Below, piece after piece: positions 1 through 12,344 of a DNA stretch of 64,000 bases. The position numbers and the translations under genes are program-made. The stretch lies in NCBI GenBank assembly GCA_902517455.1, contig CABYCN010000002.1, positions 1 to 64,000 on the forward strand, read 5' to 3'. Under the pieces are notes generated by a model. The model saw only the letters and a list, made by a program, of their open reading frames with translations, did no database searches and was not told where the DNA came from. The stretch comes from an uncultured Pelagibacteraceae bacterium (GTDB lineage Bacteria; Pseudomonadota; Alphaproteobacteria; Pelagibacterales; Pelagibacteraceae). The number at the start of each line of letters is the position of its first letter. Positions within the stretch are counted from its first letter, which is position 1.

Positions 1-7
1 AGACGAG

Positions 8-268
8 CTAAGTAATTGATATTTGCAGTGAGTGAATGAATCTTTTCATTTCTTCACCTAAAATTTTATAAATTTTCTTATTACTCTCTAAACTTTTTAG
101 TTTTTTTAAATCAGACGACTCTATAGAAATTTTTAAATGAAATTTACCCTTTTTATATCCAGAATGATTTTTATGTAAAAAAGTCTTATCTTCGATTATA
201 ATATTCTGAATTTTAACTTGATCTTTTATCTTTTTTTTTACAATTGATGTTAATTCATTTATATCCAT
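8..268 (-). CDS. bolA: BolA family protein
   Basis: 86-aa ORF with BolA-like layout (HKNHSGYKKGKFHLKISI...), next to a J-domain gene and cobST. Confidence 0.7.
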   Translation of the reverse strand: MDINELTSIVKKKIKDQVKIQNIIIEDKTFLHKNHSGYKKGKFHLKISIESSDLKKLKSLESNKKIYKILGEEMKRFIHSLQISIT

Positions 269-289
269 AAATACTCTATAATATATACC

Positions 290-817
290 ATGAAAAATAT
301 TTGTGATTGGAAAAATTGTAACGAAATAGGGAATTATAAAGCCCCAATCGAAAAAGATAATAGTAAAAAATTTAGATATTTATGTCTAGAACATGTTAAA
401 GAGTTTAATAAAAATTGGAATTATTTTTCAGGTATGAATGACAAACAAATAATTGATTTTTTAAAATCTGATATGATTTGGCATAAACCTACTCAAAGTT
501 TTAGTTCCTCTGACAACTTTTTTAAAGTTCTTTGGAATAACACCCTTAAGGATGAGTTAGACAAAAATAAATTCAAAGATGATTATGATCATATGCGTCA
601 ATTTAAATTTGATCATAAGGATATAAAAGCCTTTAGTATTTTGGGAATTTCAGTCGGTCTAAAATGGGAAAAAGTACATGATAAATTCAAAGTGCTTGTC
701 AAAAAATTTCACCCTGATATGAATTCTGGTAACAAAAAATATGAGGAAAAATTGAAGTTAATAACACTTGCTTACACTCAACTAAAAAATACATATAGGA
801 ACAAAATTGACATCTAA
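290..817 (+). CDS. DnaJ (J) domain protein
   Basis: C-terminal J domain with HPD motif ([29 protein letters not shown]). Confidence 0.85.
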   Translation: MKNICDWKNCNEIGNYKAPIEKDNSKKFRYLCLEHVKEFNKNWNYFSGMNDKQIIDFLKSDMIWHKPTQSFSSSDNFFKVLWNNTLKDELDKNKFKDDYDHMRQFKFDHKDIKAFSILGISVGLKWEKVHDKFKVLVKKFHPDMNSGNKKYEEKLKLITLAYTQLKNTYRNKIDI

Positions 818-1781
818 TCTTAATATCCAACCAGATATAAAAGTTTCTATAAAACAAACTTTTGGCATAGATACAAAAATGGAAGTAGAGGCATTTTCTA
901 AAAAAAGTGAATATGTACCTGAAATTGATAAAAATTACAAATTTGATAAAGATACAACTTTGGCAATTATTTCAGGATTTGCTTTCAACAAAAGAGTTTT
1001 AGTTCAGGGTTATCATGGAACGGGAAAATCAACACACATAGAACAAATAGCAGCTAGATTAAATTGGCCTTGTATAAGAGTAAATCTTGACAGTCACATA
1101 AGTAGAATTGATTTAATTGGAAAAGATGCGATTGTTTTAAAAGAGGGAAAGCAGATTACCCAATTTAATGAAGGAATTTTACCTTGGTCAATTCAAAATC
1201 CAATTGCGCTTGTTTTTGATGAATACGATGCTGGAAGACCTGACGTAATGTTTGTCATTCAAAGAATCTTAGAGACAGAGGGCAGTTTTACGCTTCTAGA
1301 TAAAAATAAAGTTTTAAAACAAAATAAATTTTTTAGATTATTTGCAACTTCAAATACAGTGGGTCTTGGTGATACTTCAGGTTTATATCATGGAACACAG
1401 CAAATTAATCAAGGACAGATGGATAGATGGAACATTGTTACAACCTTGAATTATTTAAATTTAGATAAAGAAATGGAAATTGTTTTAGCTAAGAATAAAG
1501 ATCTTAATAATAATCACGGGAAAGAAACTGTAGCCAATATGATTAAAGTAGCCTCTTTAACAAGAAAAGGTTTTATGGCGGGCGACATATCAACTGTGAT
1601 GAGTCCTAGAACTGTTTTACACTGGGCTGAAAATTTTCAAATATTTAAAGATATTGGTTACGCTTTCAGAGTCACTTTTTTAAATAAATGTGATGAAATA
1701 GAAAAAAATACAATTGCAGAGTATTATCAAAGATGTTTTGGTGATGAATTGCCAGAGTCTCTTGCGAATATTCAAATTTAA
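807..1781 (+). CDS. cobS: Cobaltochelatase CobS-type AAA+ ATPase
   Basis: Walker [10 protein letters not shown], Walker [17 protein letters not shown]; followed directly by cobT. Predicted start is TTG, so the exact start is uncertain. Confidence 0.9.
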   Translation: MTSNLNIQPDIKVSIKQTFGIDTKMEVEAFSKKSEYVPEIDKNYKFDKDTTLAIISGFAFNKRVLVQGYHGTGKSTHIEQIAARLNWPCIRVNLDSHISRIDLIGKDAIVLKEGKQITQFNEGILPWSIQNPIALVFDEYDAGRPDVMFVIQRILETEGSFTLLDKNKVLKQNKFFRLFATSNTVGLGDTSGLYHGTQQINQGQMDRWNIVTTLNYLNLDKEMEIVLAKNKDLNNNHGKETVANMIKVASLTRKGFMAGDISTVMSPRTVLHWAENFQIFKDIGYAFRVTFLNKCDEIEKNTIAEYYQRCFGDELPESLANIQI

Positions 1782-3590
1782 ATGAGTGACAACAATAAAG
1801 TTGATTATTTAAAAGAAAAACTAAAACAAGCACTTACATCAACATTTAAAGTTATTTCAGATGAATTTAACATTACAGACAAGATAGAAGAAAATAAAAA
1901 GTCTGATAAATATGATTTTTACGAATTTCAAAATCTCAAAAATAAAAACGATTTTATAAAAGCAAGAGCTGATTCAGACTCCTCTGCCTTGAAAAGAAAA
2001 TTTTCCAATAAAGATATATTTGAAAAAAACTTGCCAAGCAATGTATCTTGTAGATCATTATACTCTATAGCAGAAAAAATAAGATGCGAGTCTTTAGGTG
2101 GTAAAATGTTAAGAGGAATACAAAAAAATTATACAGATAATTATAACCTCAAAATAAGTTTAAAAAAAAAAGAACAATTTAATACTAAGGATGATGTTGA
2201 TATTAATGAGGCATTTGAATTATATATGCTTAAAAAATTTCATAATATTGAGTTAAATTCATTGACTAATAAAATGTTAAATTTTTGGGAGAAAGATTTC
2301 GACCGATCTATAAGTAAGCATATACGATTTTTAAAAGATAATCTTGAAAACCAAAATAAATACTCCTCTAAGTTTTCTGAAATATTTCAAGAAATGGAGA
2401 TATTTTTAAATGAGGAAAACGAGGAAATTAAAGAAGAAAATAATAATGATGGTCAAAATAACCCCTCTAATGACGATAATAATTCAAATTCTGTGGACAA
2501 TAAAGATCAAAATAAAGAAGACGAGATACAAGCAAGTTTAGATTCGGATTATGAAATGAGTGATTACAAATTGGATGATCAATTAACAGATACCGACTCA
2601 GACAAACACTCTGTAGAAGAAATAATCCAAAAAAAATCTCTTAATTATCCAGATATAGATTATAAGGTTTTTACAAAAGATTATGATGAAATTACTAAAG
2701 CTGAAAACTTAGAAAATTCAGATGAAGCCTTAAAATTGAGAAAAACACTTGACCAACAATTGATTGGTTTTCAAGATATAATAACAAAACTTGCTAATAA
2801 GCTTCAAAGACAATTGCTAGCAAAACAAAATCGGGCATGGGAATTTGACTTGGAAGAAGGTTTATTAGATAGCTCAAAATTGCCAAGAATAATAATGGAT
2901 CCCTATAATTCTTTATCATTCAAGAAAGAAAAAGATTTAGATTTTAAGGATACTGTAGTCACTTTACTAATAGATAATTCTGGATCAATGAGAGGAAGAC
3001 CAATTACAATAGCAGCTATCTGTGCAGATATTCTATCAAGAACACTTGAGCGATGTTCAGTTAAAGTTGAAATATTAGGATTTACGACCAAAAATTGGAA
3101 AGGAGGACAAAGTAGAGAAAATTGGAATAAGAATGGTAAACCTAAATTTCCCGGTAGATTAAATGATTTAAAACATATAATTTATAAAGGAGCTGATAAT
3201 CATTGGCGACAAACTAAAAATAACCTAGGTTTAATGTTAAAAGAAGGTTTATTGAAAGAAAATATTGATGGAGAAGCTATTTCTTGGGCATTTAACAGAT
3301 TAAAAAAAAGAAAAGAAGAGAGAAAAATACTTATGGTAATATCTGATGGTGCACCCGTCGATGACTCAACTTTATCGGTAAACTCTGGTGATTTTTTAGA
3401 GAAACACCTTAAAAGAATGGTTAAATATATTGAAGACAAAACAGATATAGAAATCTTAGCAATAGGAATTGGTCATGATGTTTCAAGATATTATAATCGC
3501 GCAATTAAAATCACAGACGTAAACGATCTTGGTGACGTAATGGTGTCTCAACTAAGTTCATTATTTGATAAAAGATGCAAATTAAATTAA
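1782..3590 (+). CDS. cobT: Cobaltochelatase CobT-type protein, acidic linker plus VWA domain
   Basis: MIDAS motif [10 protein letters not shown], Asp/Glu/Asn-rich centre, adjacent to cobS. Confidence 0.9.
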   Translation: MSDNNKVDYLKEKLKQALTSTFKVISDEFNITDKIEENKKSDKYDFYEFQNLKNKNDFIKARADSDSSALKRKFSNKDIFEKNLPSNVSCRSLYSIAEKIRCESLGGKMLRGIQKNYTDNYNLKISLKKKEQFNTKDDVDINEAFELYMLKKFHNIELNSLTNKMLNFWEKDFDRSISKHIRFLKDNLENQNKYSSKFSEIFQEMEIFLNEENEEIKEENNNDGQNNPSNDDNNSNSVDNKDQNKEDEIQASLDSDYEMSDYKLDDQLTDTDSDKHSVEEIIQKKSLNYPDIDYKVFTKDYDEITKAENLENSDEALKLRKTLDQQLIGFQDIITKLANKLQRQLLAKQNRAWEFDLEEGLLDSSKLPRIIMDPYNSLSFKKEKDLDFKDTVVTLLIDNSGSMRGRPITIAAICADILSRTLERCSVKVEILGFTTKNWKGGQSRENWNKNGKPKFPGRLNDLKHIIYKGADNHWRQTKNNLGLMLKEGLLKENIDGEAISWAFNRLKKRKEERKILMVISDGAPVDDSTLSVNSGDFLEKHLKRMVKYIEDKTDIEILAIGIGHDVSRYYNRAIKITDVNDLGDVMVSQLSSLFDKRCKLN

Positions 3591-4867
3591 ATTTTTAATA
3601 AATCCTCATTCTTCCAACTTATAATAACTTCAGCTCCACTTCTAGTTTGAGAATTTCTACATAAAAGAGTAGCAAAGTTCTTTTCAAGTAAAGTTTTACC
3701 AATGAATATTCCTAAACCAAGGCCATCCTTCTTTTTGTTATCTAACTTAGACGATCTTAAATAGGGCTCCCCTATTTTTGACAATACATCGTTAGAATAT
3801 CCTTTTCCATCATCTTCTATATTGATTTCTGTAATTTGATTGTCGCTTTTCAAATTAATAAATACTTTACTTTTTGAAAACTTATTTGCATTACCAATGA
3901 AATTTCTTAATCCGTAAATAATTTCAACGGATTTAGTAATTTTTTTAGTATTAGAGTCTTGATCAAAATTAAAAATGAAATCTTTGGTACTGGTTTCTTT
4001 AAATGAAGAGATAATTTCTTTTAAATAATCTCGGATAGTTATATCCTCATCAATAAAGTCATCTTCTTGACTCGGATTTAGAGATAGTTTTTTTAAAATC
4101 TGGTTACATCTTTCTACTTGACTAGATAATAATTCTATGTCTTGAATGACATCTTTATTATTTTTTAATTGTTTCAAAAGTTCTTGAGAAATAATTTTTA
4201 TAGTCGATAAAGGTGTTCCCAAAGAGTGAGCAGCAGCTGCAGCCTGTCCCCCTAAAGATAGCATTTTATGCTCTTTTGCCATTACTTCCTCCATTTTGTT
4301 TAGAGCCTCTTTTCTTAGTCTTGACTCAGATCCAAAAATAATAGCAAAATAGTTTAAAAATACTAAAGCAATTATTAATGATAAAGGAATAGAAAAATAG
4401 TAATATGGACTTACATGAAAATGATCGCTTAAAGGTCCAGGTAAATCTTCTGAATAAAAAGTAAGGAAAACAATCGCTATTATCGTAATCAATACCAGTA
4501 AGATGTTAGTTTTTAGACCTAATGTTGATGATGCGAATACACTTGGGATTAATAAAAATATTATAAATGGATTAACAACTCCACCAGTTAAGTATATTAA
4601 AACTGCTAATTGAAATATATCAATTATTAAAAAAATAAATGCTGATCTATCTGTTAGTTGAGATTTCTCATAAATAAAAATTAAATAAAGATTACTCAAA
4701 ATACCAACTGAGATGACTACATTAGATAGAATAAAATTAAAGTTAAAATCAAAATAAAAATAAACTAAATTTACAGATATAAATTGACCTATTATACCTA
4801 TCCATCTCAAAGTTATGTAAGTGGATTTATTAAAAGTGTTCTGTTTTGAAGTTTCAAAAAACTTCAT
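3587..4867 (-). CDS. regB: RegB/PrrB-type redox sensor histidine kinase
   Basis: Multiple N-terminal TM segments, GGVVNPF (GGxxNPF quinone-site motif of RegB), H-box [22 protein letters not shown] cysteine context, HATPase_c GLGLGIF. Confidence 0.85.
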   Translation of the reverse strand: MKFFETSKQNTFNKSTYITLRWIGIIGQFISVNLVYFYFDFNFNFILSNVVISVGILSNLYLIFIYEKSQLTDRSAFIFLIIDIFQLAVLIYLTGGVVNPFIIFLLIPSVFASSTLGLKTNILLVLITIIAIVFLTFYSEDLPGPLSDHFHVSPYYYFSIPLSLIIALVFLNYFAIIFGSESRLRKEALNKMEEVMAKEHKMLSLGGQAAAAAHSLGTPLSTIKIISQELLKQLKNNKDVIQDIELLSSQVERCNQILKKLSLNPSQEDDFIDEDITIRDYLKEIISSFKETSTKDFIFNFDQDSNTKKITKSVEIIYGLRNFIGNANKFSKSKVFINLKSDNQITEINIEDDGKGYSNDVLSKIGEPYLRSSKLDNKKKDGLGLGIFIGKTLLEKNFATLLCRNSQTRSGAEVIISWKNEDLLKI

Positions 4868-4870
4868 CTT

Positions 4871-7006
<2,136 letters not shown>

Positions 7007-7163
7007 TTAAAAAGGTTAATTTAACCCTATAAAATCAATGTTATTTAAGGTATAGAAAAAATTTAAACGTCAAGTTTCTAAAAAAAATACTATTTAATAT
7101 TTATATTTACAATGAGAAAGACGGTAAATTTTTGTAATATGTCAAAATTAGATATTTAAATTC

Positions 7164-7970
7164 TTAAAGAATATTTTTTTTCATGAATTTTTCTTTATAT
7201 TCTTTATAAAGTTTTAAGAAGTATTGGTAGTCATTATCTAGGTCTTGATTATAAAAACTTTTAATTTCAGAAATATAATTTTCATTTACCTGACCAGTTT
7301 TAAAGGAGTTTGATTTTGGAACTTCTATATTTGATAAATCTATATTTAAAAATTTTGAAATTTCTTTTTTTGTAACATCATCATTTATTTTTTTAAAATC
7401 AATTATCAAAACATTTTCTATTTTAAAAGTATTGAATATTCTTTTGAAAATTTTAGAGTATAAAGAGAACTCTTTAATATTATACTTGCGGTTATTATCA
7501 ACAAGGAATCTATCAAGTGTATTTGGATATCCTTGATTTTTGTATAACTCATATGTAGATTGAATTCTAGAATATGGTTCCCTAAAAATAAATATTATTT
7601 TTATATTATTGTTATATTTATAAATATTTTCTAAGTAATCCGATTTTAAACAATACTCAGGTGTTTTTTCTAAAAAAAGTTTTTTTTTAAAATTAAACTT
7701 TTTAAAATAATTATAAACAAAATTTAGATGATATTTTTTATAATCTTTACTTGAGTCAAATTTATCTGAGAAAAAAAACATTTGTTCATTATTTTTTGGT
7801 GTTACTATTTGATTTGAATTAGATAAAAAGTTAATAATAGAGGTAGAGGCACAACGCTGACCACCAATAATTAATGCGTTAACTCTAAAATTTTTGTTAT
7901 TCAAAATTTTAAATATACTAAATAAAAAGTTTAGTCTAAGTTTTTTATAAATTTTTGAAAGTTTTGGCAT
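7164..7970 (-). CDS. Sulfotransferase family protein
   Basis: PAPS-binding-like GGQRCASTSI near N-terminus, FREPYSRIQSTYE. Confidence 0.75.
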   Translation of the reverse strand: MPKLSKIYKKLRLNFLFSIFKILNNKNFRVNALIIGGQRCASTSIINFLSNSNQIVTPKNNEQMFFFSDKFDSSKDYKKYHLNFVYNYFKKFNFKKKLFLEKTPEYCLKSDYLENIYKYNNNIKIIFIFREPYSRIQSTYELYKNQGYPNTLDRFLVDNNRKYNIKEFSLYSKIFKRIFNTFKIENVLIIDFKKINDDVTKKEISKFLNIDLSNIEVPKSNSFKTGQVNENYISEIKSFYNQDLDNDYQYFLKLYKEYKEKFMKKNIL

Positions 7971-8023
7971 TTGTATTCTTAGTTTTCAAAAGTATATATC
8001 ACTTTACCAGAATATAACATATA

Positions 8024-8113
8024 TGGCGGAGAGAGTGGGATTCGAACCCACGGTACCTGTAAGGGTACACACACTTTCCAAGCGTGCGCCTTAAACCACT
8101 CGGCCACCTCTCC
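8024..8113 (-). tRNA. tRNA-Ser (anticodon GGA), CCA encoded
   Basis: Reverse complement GGAGAGGTGGCCGAGTGGTTTAAGGCGCACGCTTGGAAAGTGTGTGTACCCTTACAGGTACCGTGGGTTCGAATCCCACTCTCTCCGCCA folds as class II tRNA. Confidence 0.96.
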
Positions 8114-8116
8114 TTT

Positions 8117-8242
8117 ATTTCCTTTTAAAAGACAAAAGTTTATTTTAACTTTTATACCATCATTATTTCCACCAATTCTAATATTATCTTTTGCTAACTT
8201 TTTTGGTGATATAATTTTTAAATGTTTACGTATTTCTAACAA
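8117..8242 (-). pseudogene. Possible truncated remnant of an FkbM-like/methyltransferase-type gene
   Basis: MLEIRKHLKIISPKKLAKDNIRIGGNNDG resembles the 'RIG..NDGGYV' N-terminal segment of that class, then loses similarity just before tRNA-Ser. Confidence 0.35.
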
Positions 8243-8349
8243 ATCTGTCCTTTGAGAGGTAAAAGAACCTTTACTTAATAAATAACTACAAACCTTCTTT
8301 ATAATTTTTTATCTTATTCCCATATATTTAATTAAAAAATTTCATATTT

Positions 8350-9147
8350 TCAAAAATTTATGAAAGTCCAAGGACTAGTTTTAAACTTAGTATATTTCTT
8401 AAACCAAAAAGACAGATATCTTTCAGCAAGATATGCATAAAGTCTTTGGGTATCATATCCTTTTAACTTATCGAAACCAAAAACCTCTTCACATCTCTCC
8501 AACCATGGAAAAAGTTCCTCGAACCATCTTTCTAAAATATAAGGTTTAGCAATAACCATTATGTGTGGATTATAAATATTTTTTGAATTTACGTAAGCTA
8601 AAAAGTCATTTCTATTTTCTTTATTTAATAACTTTATAGCCTTATTTAAATTGTCATGACCATGATGCATGTCAAAATGAAAAGCGATCGTCTGTTTTCT
8701 TTTATTGAAAAAAATAGATGGATCTTTGATTAAATTTTTCCAACCTTTTTTAATAATCTTAATTTTTTTTGCTCCCGATACATTTATTGGGTTACATATA
8801 AAACTCTCATAATGATTAAGATCTTCACTTATATTTTTTAATAGACAGTCATTAAGATTTAATGATGAAATATTATTTATTGTATCATCTGACTTTAACC
8901 AGAACCTTCTCTTTTGACAAAATCCTACCCATTCTTTTTTTTCATTTGGTAAAATGTTCTTCCAGTACCAATAATGAAATGTAAGTTCAGAGTAATATTT
9001 TTCTTTATAATAAATATTTTTTTTTGTATCACACCTTAGATACTTCTTTGAAAAATTTTCATTTCCAACTCCAACTAGCTTTAGTGTAGACTCCTCTAAA
9101 AGGTTAATTTTTTTATTAGTCACACAATAAATATCAAGGTTACTCAT
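8350..9147 (-). CDS. DUF4422-like putative glycosyltransferase
   Basis: ELTFHYWYWKN...EWVGFCQKRRFW resembles the DUF4422 'ELT..YW.WKN...YVGFCHYRRYF' pattern. Confidence 0.5.
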   Translation of the reverse strand: MSNLDIYCVTNKKINLLEESTLKLVGVGNENFSKKYLRCDTKKNIYYKEKYYSELTFHYWYWKNILPNEKKEWVGFCQKRRFWLKSDDTINNISSLNLNDCLLKNISEDLNHYESFICNPINVSGAKKIKIIKKGWKNLIKDPSIFFNKRKQTIAFHFDMHHGHDNLNKAIKLLNKENRNDFLAYVNSKNIYNPHIMVIAKPYILERWFEELFPWLERCEEVFGFDKLKGYDTQRLYAYLAERYLSFWFKKYTKFKTSPWTFINF

Positions 9148-9986
9148 TTTTGGAAAATTCTTTTTAAAGTTTTAGTTTGTCTTAAAAAAAATCTTTTTAA
9201 AAAATTAAATTTTTTATCTCTCTTTGCTAAAATTGGAAAAAATTTTAAATGATCCCAATATCTGCCATTTTCATCTTCTGCCCATTCACATTCTGAGACT
9301 GATAGACTTTCTATATTTCTAATTTTACACAATATAGAAAAAATACTTTGATCATGTCTATGCTCAACAAATCTACAATGATTTTTTTGAATTGAGGGAC
9401 TATCATCAATTAAATTATTGACATGACTAATCTCAAGCCATTTTTCTAAAAGACTAATAGTTTCTAAATTTTTTTTCAAAAACATAGTCCCTGACCAAAT
9501 TTGCTCTGAATTTCTAATTGATGAATAAGTTGGTATTTTTAAAAAACTAAATAAGTCACTTTTTGTATACTCTTGCTCATAATAAATTTGATACTTCAAA
9601 TTTAAATCCATCTTAATATTTGGTTTCCTGTATTGAAATACAAGAATATTATTTTTATTAGTTATTTCTAAATATTCTTTTAATCTTTTAAGACCACTTT
9701 TGTTAAAATGACAACCTATATCTGAATATTGTAAAATAGATCCATCAGGAATTTTATTCAAATAATTCAATATTATTTCAGGCTTCCAACATGCATATCC
9801 ATATAATCTTTTCTTATTTTCCTTTATAAAGTTTTTAATCTGAAACTTTTTTTTTTCACTTAAGTCATTGAAGGAAAAAACCTTTTTATCTTTATAAATA
9901 TTCAATTCATTTGATTGATCTAAAAATCTTTTTTTACTTCTATTAAGGTCAGGGCTTGCAAATGAACATAAATACAAATTAGTCAC
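9144..9986 (-). CDS. Putative glycosyltransferase-like protein
   Basis: YGYACWKPEIILNYLNKIPDGSILQYSDIGC pattern, in a cluster of glycan-type genes. Confidence 0.5.
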   Translation of the reverse strand: MTNLYLCSFASPDLNRSKKRFLDQSNELNIYKDKKVFSFNDLSEKKKFQIKNFIKENKKRLYGYACWKPEIILNYLNKIPDGSILQYSDIGCHFNKSGLKRLKEYLEITNKNNILVFQYRKPNIKMDLNLKYQIYYEQEYTKSDLFSFLKIPTYSSIRNSEQIWSGTMFLKKNLETISLLEKWLEISHVNNLIDDSPSIQKNHCRFVEHRHDQSIFSILCKIRNIESLSVSECEWAEDENGRYWDHLKFFPILAKRDKKFNFLKRFFLRQTKTLKRIFQK

Positions 9987-9990
9987 TTTT

Positions 9991-10707
9991 TTAATCTTTT
10001 TTTTTTAAAATTATTTTTAATTTTTTTAAGCTCATTGATGAATTATATGGCATACCAATATTTTGATTTTTTTTAAGATAGGCTTTCTTAACTTGCTTAT
10101 TTTCTTTTTTAGCAAAATGAAATATTGATTGTGTGGGTCCACCTATATTAATTATTCCTCTTTTATCTAATAATTTAAATAATATTGGTATTACATCTTC
10201 GTGATATAAAAAGTTGGACTTAACATTCACAAAAGCTCTTTTATGCACAAAGGGTTTTTCTGTCATACTCACTCTTAAAATTAATGAATTTTTATATAAA
10301 TGAACCGCAGACTCTCCACCAAGTTTAGACCAAGCATAATTATTCACTGGAAGTAAAGCATCTTTTTCTGAGTAATTTCCCTTTACTCCTGGATAAACAT
10401 AATTTGTCGAAAAATATATTAATTTGATTTTAAATCGAGAACATAATTTGGTAATGTTGGAGGTTCCAATAATATTTAAATCTATACTCTTTTCAATTTC
10501 TTTATTATGAATATTCATAGGACGAGATAAACCAGCTAAGTGTACTAAATAGTTTGGTTTTATATTTTTTAAATAATATAGAGAACTTTTAAACTTTAGA
10601 ATATTCAACTGTTTTTTACTAGGAAAAAATAATTTATATTTGGATTTATATTTCTTAAGAGTTTGTCCGAATCTTCCTGTTCCGCCAGTTATAATTATTT
10701 TTTTCAT
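9991..10707 (-). CDS. NAD-dependent epimerase/dehydratase (RmlD-like SDR)
   Basis: N-terminal GGTGRFGQ nucleotide-binding motif, YFSTNYVYPG, YAWSKLGGE. Confidence 0.8.
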   Translation of the reverse strand: MKKIIITGGTGRFGQTLKKYKSKYKLFFPSKKQLNILKFKSSLYYLKNIKPNYLVHLAGLSRPMNIHNKEIEKSIDLNIIGTSNITKLCSRFKIKLIYFSTNYVYPGVKGNYSEKDALLPVNNYAWSKLGGESAVHLYKNSLILRVSMTEKPFVHKRAFVNVKSNFLYHEDVIPILFKLLDKRGIINIGGPTQSIFHFAKKENKQVKKAYLKKNQNIGMPYNSSMSLKKLKIILKKKD

Positions 10708-10752
10708 ATTTCTTATCTTTATTTAACTATTTATAAATTTTTTGTTATTAAT

Positions 10753-11532
10753 ATGATTATTAAATTATATAATTATATTATGCATTATAAATTCTTAAAA
10801 AAGATTATTGGTGCGATAGGTTTCAAACTAATTCCTAAAAATTTCATTAAAAATGACCGATTATTATCAAAATTCTCGAGTCTTTCTCTTAAAAAAATTC
10901 TCAAAGGTTTATTTGTTAATAATGAAATAAAATCTATAATACAAATTGGAGCAAATGACGGACTAAGGTTTGATGATTTAAATAGTTTTGTTAAAAAATA
11001 TACACCCTATGGAATATTTGTAGAGCCAATTAAATCTAATTTTGAGGAATTAAAAAAAAATTATTCTGACCAAAAAAATCTTTATTTTGAAAATTTAGCA
11101 ATATCCGTTAATAATGAAATAAACCAACTATATAAAGTTAAAGACTCAAAATTAAAGTTTTATGATGATCATGTTGTTGGTATTACATCATTTAACAAAA
11201 ATCATTTAATTAGACATGGAATTAAGAGTAATGATATTATGAAAGTTGATGTCCAATCGATATCTATGAAAGGCTTGATAGAGAAATATTCAATTCAAGA
11301 TTTAGATTTAATTATGATAGATACCGAGGGATACGATGGGGCGATTGTAATTGATCTTTTAAATATAGCTATTATAAGACCTATAATAATTTTTGAATAC
11401 ATACATATTGAGAATGAAATTTTTAAAAAATGTTTAAGTTTATTAGATAAAAAAAATTATATTTTTTTTAAAATTAATGAAAATGTAATTTGTATTCCTG
11501 ATGAAAAGTCCTCAAAATTTCAAATACTCTAA
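10753..11532 (+). CDS. FkbM family methyltransferase
   Basis: IQIGANDGLRFDDL, GIFVEPIKSNFEELKKNY, MIDTEGYDG. Start trimmed from the ORF track (10663) to an in-frame ATG that avoids overlapping the divergent epimerase. Confidence 0.8.
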   Translation: MIIKLYNYIMHYKFLKKIIGAIGFKLIPKNFIKNDRLLSKFSSLSLKKILKGLFVNNEIKSIIQIGANDGLRFDDLNSFVKKYTPYGIFVEPIKSNFEELKKNYSDQKNLYFENLAISVNNEINQLYKVKDSKLKFYDDHVVGITSFNKNHLIRHGIKSNDIMKVDVQSISMKGLIEKYSIQDLDLIMIDTEGYDGAIVIDLLNIAIIRPIIIFEYIHIENEIFKKCLSLLDKKNYIFFKINENVICIPDEKSSKFQIL

Positions 11533-12344
11533 TTTGAAATCCAATTAATAAGATTGTCTTTATTATTAATTATATAGTCTGGAAATCTAGAGTCTAAACT
11601 GATTGGTTTATAAGTTTCTTTTCTACCTATTATATCTTCACCATTTTGAATTCTTTTTTTTATTTCCTCAATCTTTAAGTATTTTTGGTCTATTTTTTCC
11701 TTAAAAACATACTGGTCGTTTGTTTCACATAAGTTTTTGTATTTATATAATAATCTTTCTGGTTCTTTTAAATTACAAAAATGCCATCCACCATCCTCTA
11801 TAATATTGTTTAATTTTATCTTATCTATTCTCCAGAATGGTCTTTTTTTAAATTTTAGGTTCCTTAACCATTGTGGTGATTTTAAATATTTTTTTACACA
11901 TATCCTGCTTCCCAACCAATGTGGGTTTCTTTGGCTTTGAAGATTAAGCTTGTAGTAAAAATGAAGCTGTCTAAATACAGCAAATTTCATATCTTTTTTA
12001 AATTTATTAATTTTTTTTGGATTAGGTATTTCATCCAAATCTGAAATAATAATCAAATCCTCTTCATCTGCTTTATCAATTCCTCTGTTAATTGCATTTC
12101 TTTGAAAATTTTCTCTAATATATGGATTTCCTCCATCAGGTAAATCTTCCACAGGAATGTAAATAATTTTATCTTTAAACTTATTAAACTTTTCTATTCT
12201 AAATTTAAAAGGCTTTGAATTGTTTTGCCAAGTTTTGTTTCCCTCTACAATTACAAAATAATCCACAAAATCATTTAATATATTAAGTCTTAAATCTAAT
12301 AAAAAATCTTCATCCCAATATGAAAAACAATCATATATCTTCAT
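11529..12344 (-). CDS. Glycosyltransferase family 17-like protein
   Basis: [23 protein letters not shown]...FVIVEGNKTW...IISDLDEIPNP, typical of GT17. Confidence 0.75.
   Translation of the reverse strand: MKIYDCFSYWDEDFLLDLRLNILNDFVDYFVIVEGNKTWQNNSKPFKFRIEKFNKFKDKIIYIPVEDLPDGGNPYIRENFQRNAINRGIDKADEEDLIIISDLDEIPNPKKINKFKKDMKFAVFRQLHFYYKLNLQSQRNPHWLGSRICVKKYLKSPQWLRNLKFKKRPFWRIDKIKLNNIIEDGGWHFCNLKEPERLLYKYKNLCETNDQYVFKEKIDQKYLKIEEIKKRIQNGEDIIGRKETYKPISLDSRFPDYIINNKDNLINWISN

Noticed and set aside
7979-8242. ORF-track protein of 87 aa spanning tRNA-Ser
   Set aside because: The C-terminal half (EVAEWFKAHAWKVCVPLQVPWVRIPLSPP) is the tRNA-Ser read as protein; only the upstream segment is kept as a possible gene remnant
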